From NCBI GenBank assembly GCA_016290335.1, contig JAEETM010000032.1, positions 1 through 40,197 on the forward strand: a stretch of DNA of 40,197 nt, read 5' to 3'. Source of the DNA: Treponema sp. Lineage in GTDB: Bacteria; Spirochaetota; Spirochaetia; Treponematales; Treponemataceae. Shown one piece after another: positions 1 through 7,421 of the stretch (the stretch's first letter is position 1; each line of letters starts with the position of its first letter). The notes below the pieces were generated by a model. That model ran no database searches. It had not been told where the DNA came from and was given only the letters and a program-made list of their open reading frames with translations. The translations under genes were made by a program, and so were the position numbers.

Positions 1-120
1 AGGCTCGAATGTACGTATTTCGGCTTCCAGTTTTTTTAACTGCTGCTTTTTCTGAACTTCTGGAGACGAACGTTTAAATATTGATTCGAACATTTCTGTA
101 ATACTTTGGATAAAACCCAT
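1..120 (-). CDS. N-terminus of a short-helix protein of unknown function (partial)
   Basis: This reading frame starts with ATG at 120 on the minus strand and is still open at the left edge, so only the first 40 residues are visible. They begin MGFIQSITEMFESIF and continue with a Lys/Glu/Gln-rich helical stretch (PEVQKKQQLKKLEAE). The start is supported by a full promoter just upstream (-35 TTGAAG, 17-base spacer, extended -10 TGCTATAAT), with only 8 bases between the -10 box and ATG. The N-terminus resembles a conserved treponemal hypothetical family, possibly DUF5312, but this is recalled rather than tested. No function can be assigned. Confidence 0.55.
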   Translation of the reverse strand, partial: MGFIQSITEMFESIFKRSSPEVQKKQQLKKLEAEIRTFEP

Positions 121-128
121 AACAAGTT

Positions 129-157
129 ATTATAGCATATAGATTTGTAATCTTCAA
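129..157 (-). promoter_or_regulatory. Sigma70-type promoter, probably leaderless
   Basis: On the minus strand there is TTGAAG at 157-152, a 17-base spacer and TATAAT at 134-129, preceded by TGC (extended -10). The start codon at 120 follows after 8 bases with no ribosome-binding site, so transcription should begin at or next to the ATG. Confidence 0.7.
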
Positions 158-177
158 TGTAAAGTTTTTTGCAGCAG

Positions 178-1188
178 CTAAATATAATCTTTAAAAATGT
201 CTTTGTAGCTTTGAATCGTTTCGGCGTGGACGATTTGGAGGCGGAGGGCGGCGCCGTTTTGGATGCCTTTGGAGTAGGCAGAGAAGCGTTTGCGCATTTC
301 AAGGCAGGCGTGTTTTTCGGAGGTTTGGGCGGCAAGGCGTTCAAGTTCGGCAAAACCGGTTTTTATGCGGATTTCCGGCGGGAGAGGTTCATAGGTGCCG
401 GTCTGGAGCAGAGATGTTGTATCACGGAAAATAAATGGGTTACCTATAGCACCGCGGGCAAACATAACGGCATCTACACCGGTTTCTTCGAGCATTTTTT
501 TGGCATCTTCGGGCTTGAACAAATCTCCTGAACCAAAAACCGGGATTCGGCCGTCAATAAACTCAACAAGCTGGCGCATTATGCCCCAGTCAGAATGACC
601 TTCGTAGCCCTGTGTTTTAGTTCTTGGATGAATTGTTATGGCAGAAACACCTGCATCAAGTGCTGCCTGAGCGGCTTCCTTCCAGGTAATATGCGGAATA
701 TCCCAGCCAGAGCGGATTTTTACTGTAACAGGGACTTTTCCACCCTTAACTTCAGCTTCGCAGTACTTTCCGGCGGCTTCTACCACTGCACCTGCAATTC
801 TGTAAAGCTTTTCGGGGTCGCGGGTAAGCTCAGAACCAGCCCCGGACTTTATAATTTTTGGCACAGGACAACCGCAGTTTATATCAATTACTTCGCAATG
901 AGTTTTTTCAAGCACAATCTTGGCAGCCTCGGACATAACCTGAGCTTCACCGCCAAAAATCTGTACTGCATAGGCGTTTTCGTTGTAGGCACGGGCCATT
1001 AAAGTTTCAGTTTTGATGTTTTTGCGCACCAATGCTTCGGCGCTTACCATTTCGGTATAGGTAAAGCACGCTCCGTTTTCCACGCAGACAGACCGAAACG
1101 CCGAATCACTGTAACCAGCAACCGGCGCCAGAAAGAGGTTTCCTTTTAATTCTACATTTCCAATTTTTACTGGATGATAGAGGCTCAT
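178..1188 (-). CDS. dusB: tRNA-dihydrouridine synthase (Dus, NifR3/DusB type)
   Basis: This FMN-dependent enzyme reduces specific uridines in the tRNA D-loop to dihydrouridine. The 336-residue protein has the family's usual length. It shows the N-terminal flavin strand APVAGYSD (21-28), the catalytic loop NCGCPVPKIIKSGAG with Cys107 as general acid, KIRSGWD, an HPRT phosphate/flavin loop and a C-terminal GDAVMFARGAIGNPF-like segment. Its start overlaps the stop of tatD by four bases (ATGA, 1185-1188), so the two genes are probably co-translated. No terminator was seen after the stop at 178. The DusB subtype is inferred from overall similarity; the Dus assignment itself is secure. Confidence 0.93.
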   Translation of the reverse strand: MSLYHPVKIGNVELKGNLFLAPVAGYSDSAFRSVCVENGACFTYTEMVSAEALVRKNIKTETLMARAYNENAYAVQIFGGEAQVMSEAAKIVLEKTHCEVIDINCGCPVPKIIKSGAGSELTRDPEKLYRIAGAVVEAAGKYCEAEVKGGKVPVTVKIRSGWDIPHITWKEAAQAALDAGVSAITIHPRTKTQGYEGHSDWGIMRQLVEFIDGRIPVFGSGDLFKPEDAKKMLEETGVDAVMFARGAIGNPFIFRDTTSLLQTGTYEPLPPEIRIKTGFAELERLAAQTSEKHACLEMRKRFSAYSKGIQNGAALRLQIVHAETIQSYKDIFKDYI

Positions 1189-1961
1189 TCAGATAAATTA
1201 AATGCCTTGCAGCTGTTCTTCCAGAGCTGAACGCTCAGTTCTTCCAAATCCATATCGAGCATTTCGGCAAGGAACTTAGCTGTAGACGGCAGATAAGCCG
1301 GCATAGTTCTCTTACGCTCACGGAATTCGGCCGGAATCATAAATGGACTTTCTGTTTCAATAAGGATTCGGTCAACAGGAATATTTAAAACTGTTTCGTG
1401 CAGATTGCGGGCATTTCTGTAAGTTAAATTACCTGCAAAGCTGAACCAGATATTCTTATCAAGACACTTCTTGGCATATTCAGCATCCTCAGAATAACAA
1501 TGCAGAATTGCACCTGCATCAGGCAAACGCTCTGTTAAAACATCATAAACATCTTTACCTGCATCACGATTATGAATAATAACCGGCAGATTATGAGCCT
1601 GAGCAATTTCCAGCTGAGTGATGAATAATTCTATCTGAGAACGCTTGTCCCCAAACTGTTTATAGTAATCAAGCCCCGTTTCTCCAACGGCAACAACTCT
1701 TGGTAATTCCAGATTCTTTTCAATTGTGGCAATCCAGTCAGAACCAGGGTTTGTTACCTCGGAAGGTGCTACCCCTACGGCATGATAGATTCCGGAAACA
1801 GCCTTAAGGTTGTTGTAAACCTTTGGAAAGTCCATAAGACTGTTATTAATGCTGATAATGCGTGCTACGCCAGCCTGCTTTGCCTGCTGAATAACGCGTA
1901 ACTGTTCAATAGGATCATCGTAAATAAGCCCGATGTGAGCGTGAGTATCAAAAAACTTCAT
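1185..1961 (-). CDS. tatD: TatD-family metal-dependent hydrolase with substituted ligands
   Basis: TatD proteins are TIM-barrel metal nucleases (3'-5' DNase/RNase) in the cytoplasm. The 258 residues match the family's length. Visible ligands are H7 and H9 (DTHAH), E94 (VGETGLD), H130 (IIHNR) and H154 (LHCYS). Two positions are unusual. The final metal Asp, normally in ETDxP, is Glu here (ETESPF, E204), and the His of the usual VGxHP segment is replaced (VGVAPSEV). Metal binding by Glu is possible, so the protein may still be active. The start is supported by AGGAAG about 8 bases upstream. It is the first gene of a tatD-dusB operon. Confidence 0.88.
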   Translation of the reverse strand: MKFFDTHAHIGLIYDDPIEQLRVIQQAKQAGVARIISINNSLMDFPKVYNNLKAVSGIYHAVGVAPSEVTNPGSDWIATIEKNLELPRVVAVGETGLDYYKQFGDKRSQIELFITQLEIAQAHNLPVIIHNRDAGKDVYDVLTERLPDAGAILHCYSEDAEYAKKCLDKNIWFSFAGNLTYRNARNLHETVLNIPVDRILIETESPFMIPAEFRERKRTMPAYLPSTAKFLAEMLDMDLEELSVQLWKNSCKAFNLSE

Positions 1962-2075
1962 GGCTTTTCTTCCTAAAGATAAGATTCTTAATGCTAAATA
2001 AACAATTAAGTTCTACCGATAAAGATACCATAGGATTAGACTGCCGTCAAATTAAATCGTAAAAATAACAATAAT

Positions 2076-2104
2076 TTGACTGTTTTTTTGTCCTATGCTA
2101 TAAT
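2076..2104 (+). promoter_or_regulatory. Strong sigma70-type promoter of the M23-bactofilin operon
   Basis: TTGACT at 2076-2081, a 17-base spacer and TATAAT at 2099-2104 with an extended TGC just before it. This is the best consensus promoter in the window. The predicted start near 2111 leaves a leader of about 30 bases with GGAG at 2132-2135, five bases before the ATG at 2141. Confidence 0.85.
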
Positions 2105-2140
2105 TATAATATTATAGAAAAAATTTATTTTGGAGTTCGA

Positions 2141-3169
2141 ATGTCCAGAACACAAAAAACAGTTAAAAAAATTGAGAAAATCTTCGCTTCAAGCCTCACA
2201 AAAAAAATTGGAAATGGATTTAAGGCAATCGGGCTTTTCTTCGTAAAAATATTCAAGGTTTTCGACAATAAATTAACTATTATGATTGTCCCTCACTCAC
2301 AGGGAAAAGTCATAAACATTCAGACTAACGTTTTCGCATTCATTCTCAGCGGCTGCCTTACAGTAGGTATAGTTGCATCATTTATATATTTTAACCGTCA
2401 TTCAATTTCTGCAAACATGGAAATCAGCAATCTTATGAACCAGAACCGAGAGACTCTTGCAAGTCTTGACCAGCTCCGAGATGAGAATGCTAACCTTTTC
2501 CAGGCTGCTAAACGCTTCCAGACCTCACTTTCACAGTCACTTTCTTTGCTTGGAATTGATCAGGTTGAAAATAAAACAGACACTTCGCTCAACAACAGCG
2601 ACCTTTCTTCACTTTTCAGCACAAAAGAAACAGTTACCGGTACTGCAAGAGAGCTTCAGGACATTCAGGAGCTTACATCTTACCTTGAAGGCGCAGTTGA
2701 ACCTATCGAACAGATTGGAAAAATGCTTAAAACACAACAATCACTCTTTACAGAAATCCCAAGCATTTGTCCTATAAAGAGTCCTAACCTTCACATTTCT
2801 ATGGCTTTTGGTCCAAACCTGCATCCGTATACCAATCAGTGGTACATTCATAAGGGAATTGACTTTTCTACCTGGCGCGCAGGTGACCCTGTAATGGCAA
2901 CAGCTTCCGGTCAGGTTGTAACAGTTGCTTTCGATAAATCATTCGGTAACTTTGTTGTAATCAAACATAATCATGGTATTTATACACGTTATGCTCACCT
3001 TAATAACTACAGAGTCCAGAAGGGACAGCTTGTTGAACAGGGCGACATAATCGGTTATGTAGGAAACACCGGCGTTTCAACCGGACCTCATCTTCACTAC
3101 GAAGTTCACATTGGTTCAGACGTTGTAGATCCTGCTAAATACATCAATATCAAACTCACAAACAAATAG
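2141..3169 (+). CDS. M23-family (LytM-type) cell-wall endopeptidase, membrane anchored
   Basis: This is a predicted zinc endopeptidase that cuts peptidoglycan cross-links from the periplasmic side. The 342-residue protein has a basic cytoplasmic N-terminus, one membrane segment at about 64-84, a helical/coiled-coil region at about 95-135 and a C-terminal M23 domain (about 215-335). The LytM zinc site is complete: H237 and D241 (HKGID), H286 (RYAHL), and H317 with H319 (GPHLHYE). It should therefore be an active hydrolase, not a degenerate regulator. The bactofilin gene follows 6 bases after its stop. M23-bactofilin pairs act together in cell shape in other bacteria (for example Csd1/CcmA in Helicobacter), so a role in spirochaete cell shape is a reasonable inference. 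Confidence 0.92.
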   Translation: MSRTQKTVKKIEKIFASSLTKKIGNGFKAIGLFFVKIFKVFDNKLTIMIVPHSQGKVINIQTNVFAFILSGCLTVGIVASFIYFNRHSISANMEISNLMNQNRETLASLDQLRDENANLFQAAKRFQTSLSQSLSLLGIDQVENKTDTSLNNSDLSSLFSTKETVTGTARELQDIQELTSYLEGAVEPIEQIGKMLKTQQSLFTEIPSICPIKSPNLHISMAFGPNLHPYTNQWYIHKGIDFSTWRAGDPVMATASGQVVTVAFDKSFGNFVVIKHNHGIYTRYAHLNNYRVQKGQLVEQGDIIGYVGNTGVSTGPHLHYEVHIGSDVVDPAKYINIKLTNK

Positions 3170-3175
3170 GTAATT

Positions 3176-3589
3176 ATGGCTCTTAAAATTGATGATATAT
3201 CAATAAATACGATTATTGGAAATGGTTCTTCTATTTCCGGTGATGTTCATATTAATGGATTTATTCGTATTGATGGTGATATTGATGGCAATCTTGAAAC
3301 AGACGGCAATGTTATAATCGGCGAAAATGCAAGAATCCGCGGAAACCTTAAAGCAAAATCGGTTATAATCGGCGGAATTATTCTTGGAAACGTACACGCA
3401 GCCGAAAATGCAAAGCTTCTTTCAAATGCAGTTGTAATCGGCGATATTATTTCGCATAAAGTTCAAATAGAAGATAAATCTACCTTCCACGGTCACTGCA
3501 TATCCATAAGGGATTCTGAACGCTATCAGATTGAATCAGACAAATACCTTCAGTCAAAAGCAATTAAAGAAAAGGTTGTCCTTTCATGA
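3176..3589 (+). CDS. Bactofilin (polymerising cytoskeletal protein)
   Basis: Bactofilins form non-nucleotide filaments on the inner face of the membrane and recruit wall enzymes. The 137-residue protein has the typical right-handed beta-helix core, with short repeating strands rich in Gly, Ile and Val (ISGDVHINGFIRIDGDIDGN, then VIIGENARIRGNLKA and VIIGGIILGNVHA) at about residues 15-115, and short polar tails. It lies directly after the M23 peptidase and overlaps the next gene by four bases (ATGA, 3586-3589), which indicates one operon. The Shine-Dalgarno is weak (TAGGTAA), so translation may be coupled to the gene before it. Confidence 0.9.
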   Translation: MALKIDDISINTIIGNGSSISGDVHINGFIRIDGDIDGNLETDGNVIIGENARIRGNLKAKSVIIGGIILGNVHAAENAKLLSNAVVIGDIISHKVQIEDKSTFHGHCISIRDSERYQIESDKYLQSKAIKEKVVLS

Positions 3590-4155
3590 GTGATATAAAC
3601 CCTCTTGGTGCATCGGTTTATTACGGCGGACTCCAGAACGCTACCAGTCAGGCAGCAAAAGAAAGCAATAAAAAAGAAAAGACTGATTCTTCTAAGAAAG
3701 TTAAGTTTTCTGAGCTTTTAAAAGCTAAAAATCAGACAGAAGGTACAATTCAAACCTACGATTTCCCTCCAGAAATTGCTGATATGGAAATTGAGGATGC
3801 CGCTGTATTTTTACGCGATGCTGTTGACCTTGCAGGAAATGATGTTGCAACTGCTGCTACTACCGAAAACCTTATGAAGTTCAAAAAAACTGTAAAGCAA
3901 TTTGTTGAGTTTGTGGTTTTGAACAATTATGAGGTTAAAACAAAAAAACGTCACGGTGTTTCGCAGACTATGCAGATGTTTTCAAAATACAATGCAAAAG
4001 TCCGCCCGAAAGACCCGAGAATGATTGTTACAACCATAAACCAGAAGCTGGATGCAATGACACGAGCCATGCTTATGGACCATAAAAATAATTTGCAGCT
4101 GTTAGCTCAAGTGAATGAAATTAAAGGATTGATTATAGACTTAATGCAATCTTAA
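3586..4155 (+). CDS. YaaR-family protein (DUF327)
   Basis: This is a 189-residue helical cytoplasmic protein of unknown function. The first 45 residues are polar and probably disordered. The remainder is the DUF327 helical domain, ending in the family's conserved tail (QLLAQVNEIKGLIIDLMQ). In Bacillus subtilis yaaR lies close to yaaT (ricT); here the PSP1/RicT gene is 51 bases downstream, so the association is kept although the organisms are distant. Coupling to bactofilin by a four-base overlap places it in the envelope operon. The family call is good; the molecular role is unknown. Confidence 0.8.
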   Translation: MSDINPLGASVYYGGLQNATSQAAKESNKKEKTDSSKKVKFSELLKAKNQTEGTIQTYDFPPEIADMEIEDAAVFLRDAVDLAGNDVATAATTENLMKFKKTVKQFVEFVVLNNYEVKTKKRHGVSQTMQMFSKYNAKVRPKDPRMIVTTINQKLDAMTRAMLMDHKNNLQLLAQVNEIKGLIIDLMQS

Positions 4156-4206
4156 CCGATATACTAAGATATATATAAAAAGTGATGTTTTAAACCGGAG
4201 CCTTTT

Positions 4207-5127
4207 ATGAGTGACATTTTTGAAACAGACATAGATAACGAAAACGAAAATCTTTCAAACCTCGAAGATAGTGATGTATCGCAGGTCATAGAAAGTGATA
4301 TTGTTGTAGACTATCCTCTTTATCATATAAAGCTTGAATACTCAAGCGAAACCTTGTACGCACGTACGCCAAATAATATTCCGCTTAAGCCTGGTGAGTA
4401 TGTAATTACACCTACCCGCTATGGAAAAGATCTGGCACTTGTTCTTGGTCAGTCAAAAAAACCAATTGGAATTAAGCAGACCGATATTGTTCAGATTGAC
4501 CGAAAGGCTACCGCCGACGATATGGTAAAACGCGACGAGCTAAAGAAAAAAGAAAAGGATGCTTTTCCGATTTTTAAGGAAAAGGTTGCACTCCATAAGC
4601 TTGATATGAAGCTTGTAGACACTCACTTCCTGTTTGACGAGCCAAAGGTTCTTTTCTTCTTCAGCTCAGATAACCGTGTAGACTTCCGCGAGCTTGTAAA
4701 GGATTTAGTAAGCGTATTTAAGATGAGGATTGAACTCCGCCAGATTGGTGTACGCGACGAAAGCCGCATTACCGGTGGCTTAGGTGTTTGTGGCCGCCCG
4801 TTCTGCTGCCACGGAGTTTCAGATAAGCTGCGCCCGGTTTCCATCCGTATGGCAAAAGACCAGAACCTTTCTCTTAATTCCATGAAGATTTCCGGCCAGT
4901 GTGGACGACTTTTGTGCTGCCTTTCCTACGAGTTTGACTGGTACAACGAAGCCCGCCGCAATCTTCCAAACGAAGGCATACACATTTTCTACGACGGCAC
5001 CAATTTCCGCATAACAGAAGTAAACCCCCTCACCAACATGGTAAAAATGTCCGGTGACGACGGCCGCCTGCTTGAAATAAATGCCAAACGCTTTATTCAC
5101 GAAAACGGCAAGTGGAAGATTAACTGA
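4207..5127 (+). CDS. ricT: PSP1-domain protein, RicT (YaaT) homologue
   Basis: RicT is the PSP1 subunit of the RicA-RicF-RicT iron-sulfur complex, which in Bacillus directs RNase Y cleavage and influences development. The 306-residue protein has an acidic N-terminal tail (1-35) and a PSP1 core (about 40-250). The cysteines expected for cluster binding are present in two groups: C195, C200 and C201 (VCGRPFCC), and C232, C237 and C238 (QCGRLLCC). The start has CCGGAGCC upstream at a good distance. RicA and RicF partners are not in this window, so whether a full complex forms here cannot be judged. Confidence 0.88.
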   Translation: MSDIFETDIDNENENLSNLEDSDVSQVIESDIVVDYPLYHIKLEYSSETLYARTPNNIPLKPGEYVITPTRYGKDLALVLGQSKKPIGIKQTDIVQIDRKATADDMVKRDELKKKEKDAFPIFKEKVALHKLDMKLVDTHFLFDEPKVLFFFSSDNRVDFRELVKDLVSVFKMRIELRQIGVRDESRITGGLGVCGRPFCCHGVSDKLRPVSIRMAKDQNLSLNSMKISGQCGRLLCCLSYEFDWYNEARRNLPNEGIHIFYDGTNFRITEVNPLTNMVKMSGDDGRLLEINAKRFIHENGKWKIN

Positions 5128-5204
5128 TATTGCAAATAGGGTTTTCCATTCTATAAAAAAAGAAATCGTTGTGTTTTTCCATAGGCTCATATAAAATTAA
5201 TATA

Positions 5205-7364
5205 ATGAGACTCTGTATAAAACAAACATTTATCAGCTTTCATAAACTAACCGCATTTGCCACCGTTGCCGCATTGACAGCTGTTGCACTTTTTTCTTCC
5301 TGCAAACCTCAAATTGAAACTAAAGAATATGTTGCCCCCGTCGAGTTTTCTGCTGAAGAAACTGAGGGCGGAACAAGAATGATTGTTTCCATGTCTACAG
5401 CAACAGAAGAAGCTGAGATATTTTATACAACCGATGGTTCTGCACCAACATCACAAAGCACAAAATACACAGGACCAGTCACTTTAATTCAAAACACAAC
5501 AATAAAAGCCTTCGCTGTAAAAGCTGGATTGGAAAACAGTCCCATTTCAGTAGCAACAGTCTCTATCACAGAAAAGACTGTAGTTGTTATACAGGATAAT
5601 GGAGAAAGCTATAACTGGAAAATTGATATGTCTCCATTATTAGTACGAAAAACTTCCGAAAAAAGTTACATCTGGAAAAGCGGAGTAAAAACTGATGATT
5701 ACGACAAATATATTTGTGCAATAGATTTAACAGAAAGCTTTGCCAGGCTTCCGCTCGCCGGAGAATCGGTAAAAATCACCTGGAAAGGTCAAAGTGACAA
5801 AACAATCCCAACAATGCAGCTTAAGCTTGTAGACAATAATACTAAAACTGCAAATTGGGCACAAACACTATCAGAGACAATTACACTATCCAACATATCT
5901 GCCAATGAAGATTTTTCTGTAGATTACAACTTTACTTTTAATAAAAATCCGATTGAAAAAGTAATCCTGCAATTTATCTACAAACCGGATGTTATCGACT
6001 CCGAAGCAACCTTTCAAATCTCAGGACTACTTTCTCCATTAAAAAAAGATTTTGAACTTGCTCCTTCCGGGAAACCAGTTGTAAATCCTCATAAAGGCTT
6101 TGTTCAATATGCCTGGAGCTCTCAATATATGAACAATAAATATTGGGATGTTACGCTTGCATCCGGTAAAAATGAAGCCTGGGATTATTGTACTGTTGTT
6201 TATACCGGCTGCGGCTGGGATAGTATTCAAAAAGGCAAAGAAGAATATGACTGGACTGGAATAGACAACCTGCTTAATCTTTGCGGACAAAGCAACAGAA
6301 CACTGGGCTGGCGTATTTACCCGACTAATAGTAGTGTCGAAGAAGGTGGAGACCATGTACCTCAGTTTATTTATGATGAAGGCTGCGGTTCTGTTCAGGC
6401 AACCGTTCGCGGAACCGAAAGAAAAATCCGTGTACCAGACTGGGAAGATCCAATTTATATTCAGGCATGCAAGGATTTTGCAGCAGAAATGGCCCGCCGC
6501 TATGATGGAGACAGCCGTGTAGAGTTTATAGATATCCGTGCTTTTGGAAACTGGGGTGAATGGCACTGCTTCCAGCTTGAAGGAAGTAAAATGCCTTCTA
6601 AAGAAATCCAGAAGGATATGATTGCGTATTATAAATCTGTATTTAAAACAACACAGCTTGTAGTTCCAAGTGATTGCCGTGACGATGTTTATGAATATGC
6701 ACTTTCCATTGGTGTTGGAAAACGCGATGACGGCTTGATTCAAATTGAAGGACGCGAAGATGAATTGGCAAAATGCTACAAGGCAGGACTTCCTGCAGTT
6801 GGTGAAAACTGTGCCACTTATGCAGATTTGCTGAAAAATAGTGATGCAGACAGATACAATCAAAAATGGACGCTTGATTTATGGAAATCTGTAATCAATG
6901 TTTCTCACATGACTTATTATGAACTTGACCGGCAGGATTGTGGTAAAACCTTTTTTAATGATAATGCAGACGCAGTAAAAGAAATGGTAAACAAGCTCGG
7001 TTATAATTTTGAAGTTATTTCTGCAAATCTTTCTTATGACAGAGAACTGAATGTACAGCTTACAGTGAAAATAAAAAACACTGGCCTTGCTCCCGCATTT
7101 TTTGACATGAATCTTATAGCAGACATAACAGATAATGATGGAAACCGCAAAGCTCAGCTTGCAAATATCAAGCGCATAAAAAAAGGCTCCTTTGCCGATG
7201 GTGATGAAAAAACTTTTGTTTTCATTGCTCCATTTACAAGCTTACGTACAGGCGACTCTATTTGTCTTGGTCTTTATGAAGATGCTCTTTCTGAAACTCC
7301 TTCTGTAAAGTTTGACAACAAAAATACGCTTTCAAACAATAAGCTTAAGCTTTGTTCCTTCTGA
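5205..7364 (+). CDS. Large lipoprotein: chitobiase-like repeat plus DUF4832-like barrel
   Basis: This 719-residue exported lipoprotein has a signal peptide ending in the lipobox ALFSSC (lipidated Cys33). Residues of about 45-125 form a chitobiase/hexosaminidase C-terminal-like beta domain (IFYTTDGSAPT...STKYTGPV). A central beta-sandwich-like region follows. From about 285 a DUF4832-type TIM-barrel-like region begins (NPHKGFVQYAW, GNWGEWH), related to glycoside-hydrolase folds. The Glu of GNWGEWH could be an acid/base residue. A carbohydrate-active role at the cell surface is inferred; the substrate is unknown. A TTG at 5169 is in frame, but it overlaps the likely -35 region, so the ATG at 5205 is preferred. 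A -10 TATAAA at 5190-5195 lies 9 bases before this ATG. Confidence 0.78.
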   Translation: MRLCIKQTFISFHKLTAFATVAALTAVALFSSCKPQIETKEYVAPVEFSAEETEGGTRMIVSMSTATEEAEIFYTTDGSAPTSQSTKYTGPVTLIQNTTIKAFAVKAGLENSPISVATVSITEKTVVVIQDNGESYNWKIDMSPLLVRKTSEKSYIWKSGVKTDDYDKYICAIDLTESFARLPLAGESVKITWKGQSDKTIPTMQLKLVDNNTKTANWAQTLSETITLSNISANEDFSVDYNFTFNKNPIEKVILQFIYKPDVIDSEATFQISGLLSPLKKDFELAPSGKPVVNPHKGFVQYAWSSQYMNNKYWDVTLASGKNEAWDYCTVVYTGCGWDSIQKGKEEYDWTGIDNLLNLCGQSNRTLGWRIYPTNSSVEEGGDHVPQFIYDEGCGSVQATVRGTERKIRVPDWEDPIYIQACKDFAAEMARRYDGDSRVEFIDIRAFGNWGEWHCFQLEGSKMPSKEIQKDMIAYYKSVFKTTQLVVPSDCRDDVYEYALSIGVGKRDDGLIQIEGREDELAKCYKAGLPAVGENCATYADLLKNSDADRYNQKWTLDLWKSVINVSHMTYYELDRQDCGKTFFNDNADAVKEMVNKLGYNFEVISANLSYDRELNVQLTVKIKNTGLAPAFFDMNLIADITDNDGNRKAQLANIKRIKKGSFADGDEKTFVFIAPFTSLRTGDSICLGLYEDALSETPSVKFDNKNTLSNNKLKLCSF

Positions 7365-7380
7365 TTTCTTATTTATTCGT

Positions 7381-7413
7381 ACACTTTTCACTATTTACAC
7401 TTTTCACTATAAT
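7381..7413 (+). promoter_or_regulatory. proS promoter region with a tandem 14-base direct repeat
   Basis: ACACTTTTCACTAT occurs at 7381-7394 and again at 7397-7410, a 16-base period. The second copy runs into the -10 box TATAAT at 7408-7413. The proS ATG at 7422 is 8 bases beyond the -10 box and has no Shine-Dalgarno, so the mRNA is probably leaderless. No good -35 was found. The repeat could be an operator or a recent local duplication. Confidence 0.55.
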
Positions 7414-7421
7414 ATTTGCTT

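Noticed and set aside
6039..6863. Long open frame on the minus strand inside the DUF4832-like lipoprotein gene
   Set aside because: It is antisense to a gene with clear domains and has no promoter, ribosome-binding site or recognisable product.
7381..7410. Direct repeats as a CRISPR array (also 17949 and 37154)
   Set aside because: Each has only two short units with no spacers of regular length and no cas genes.
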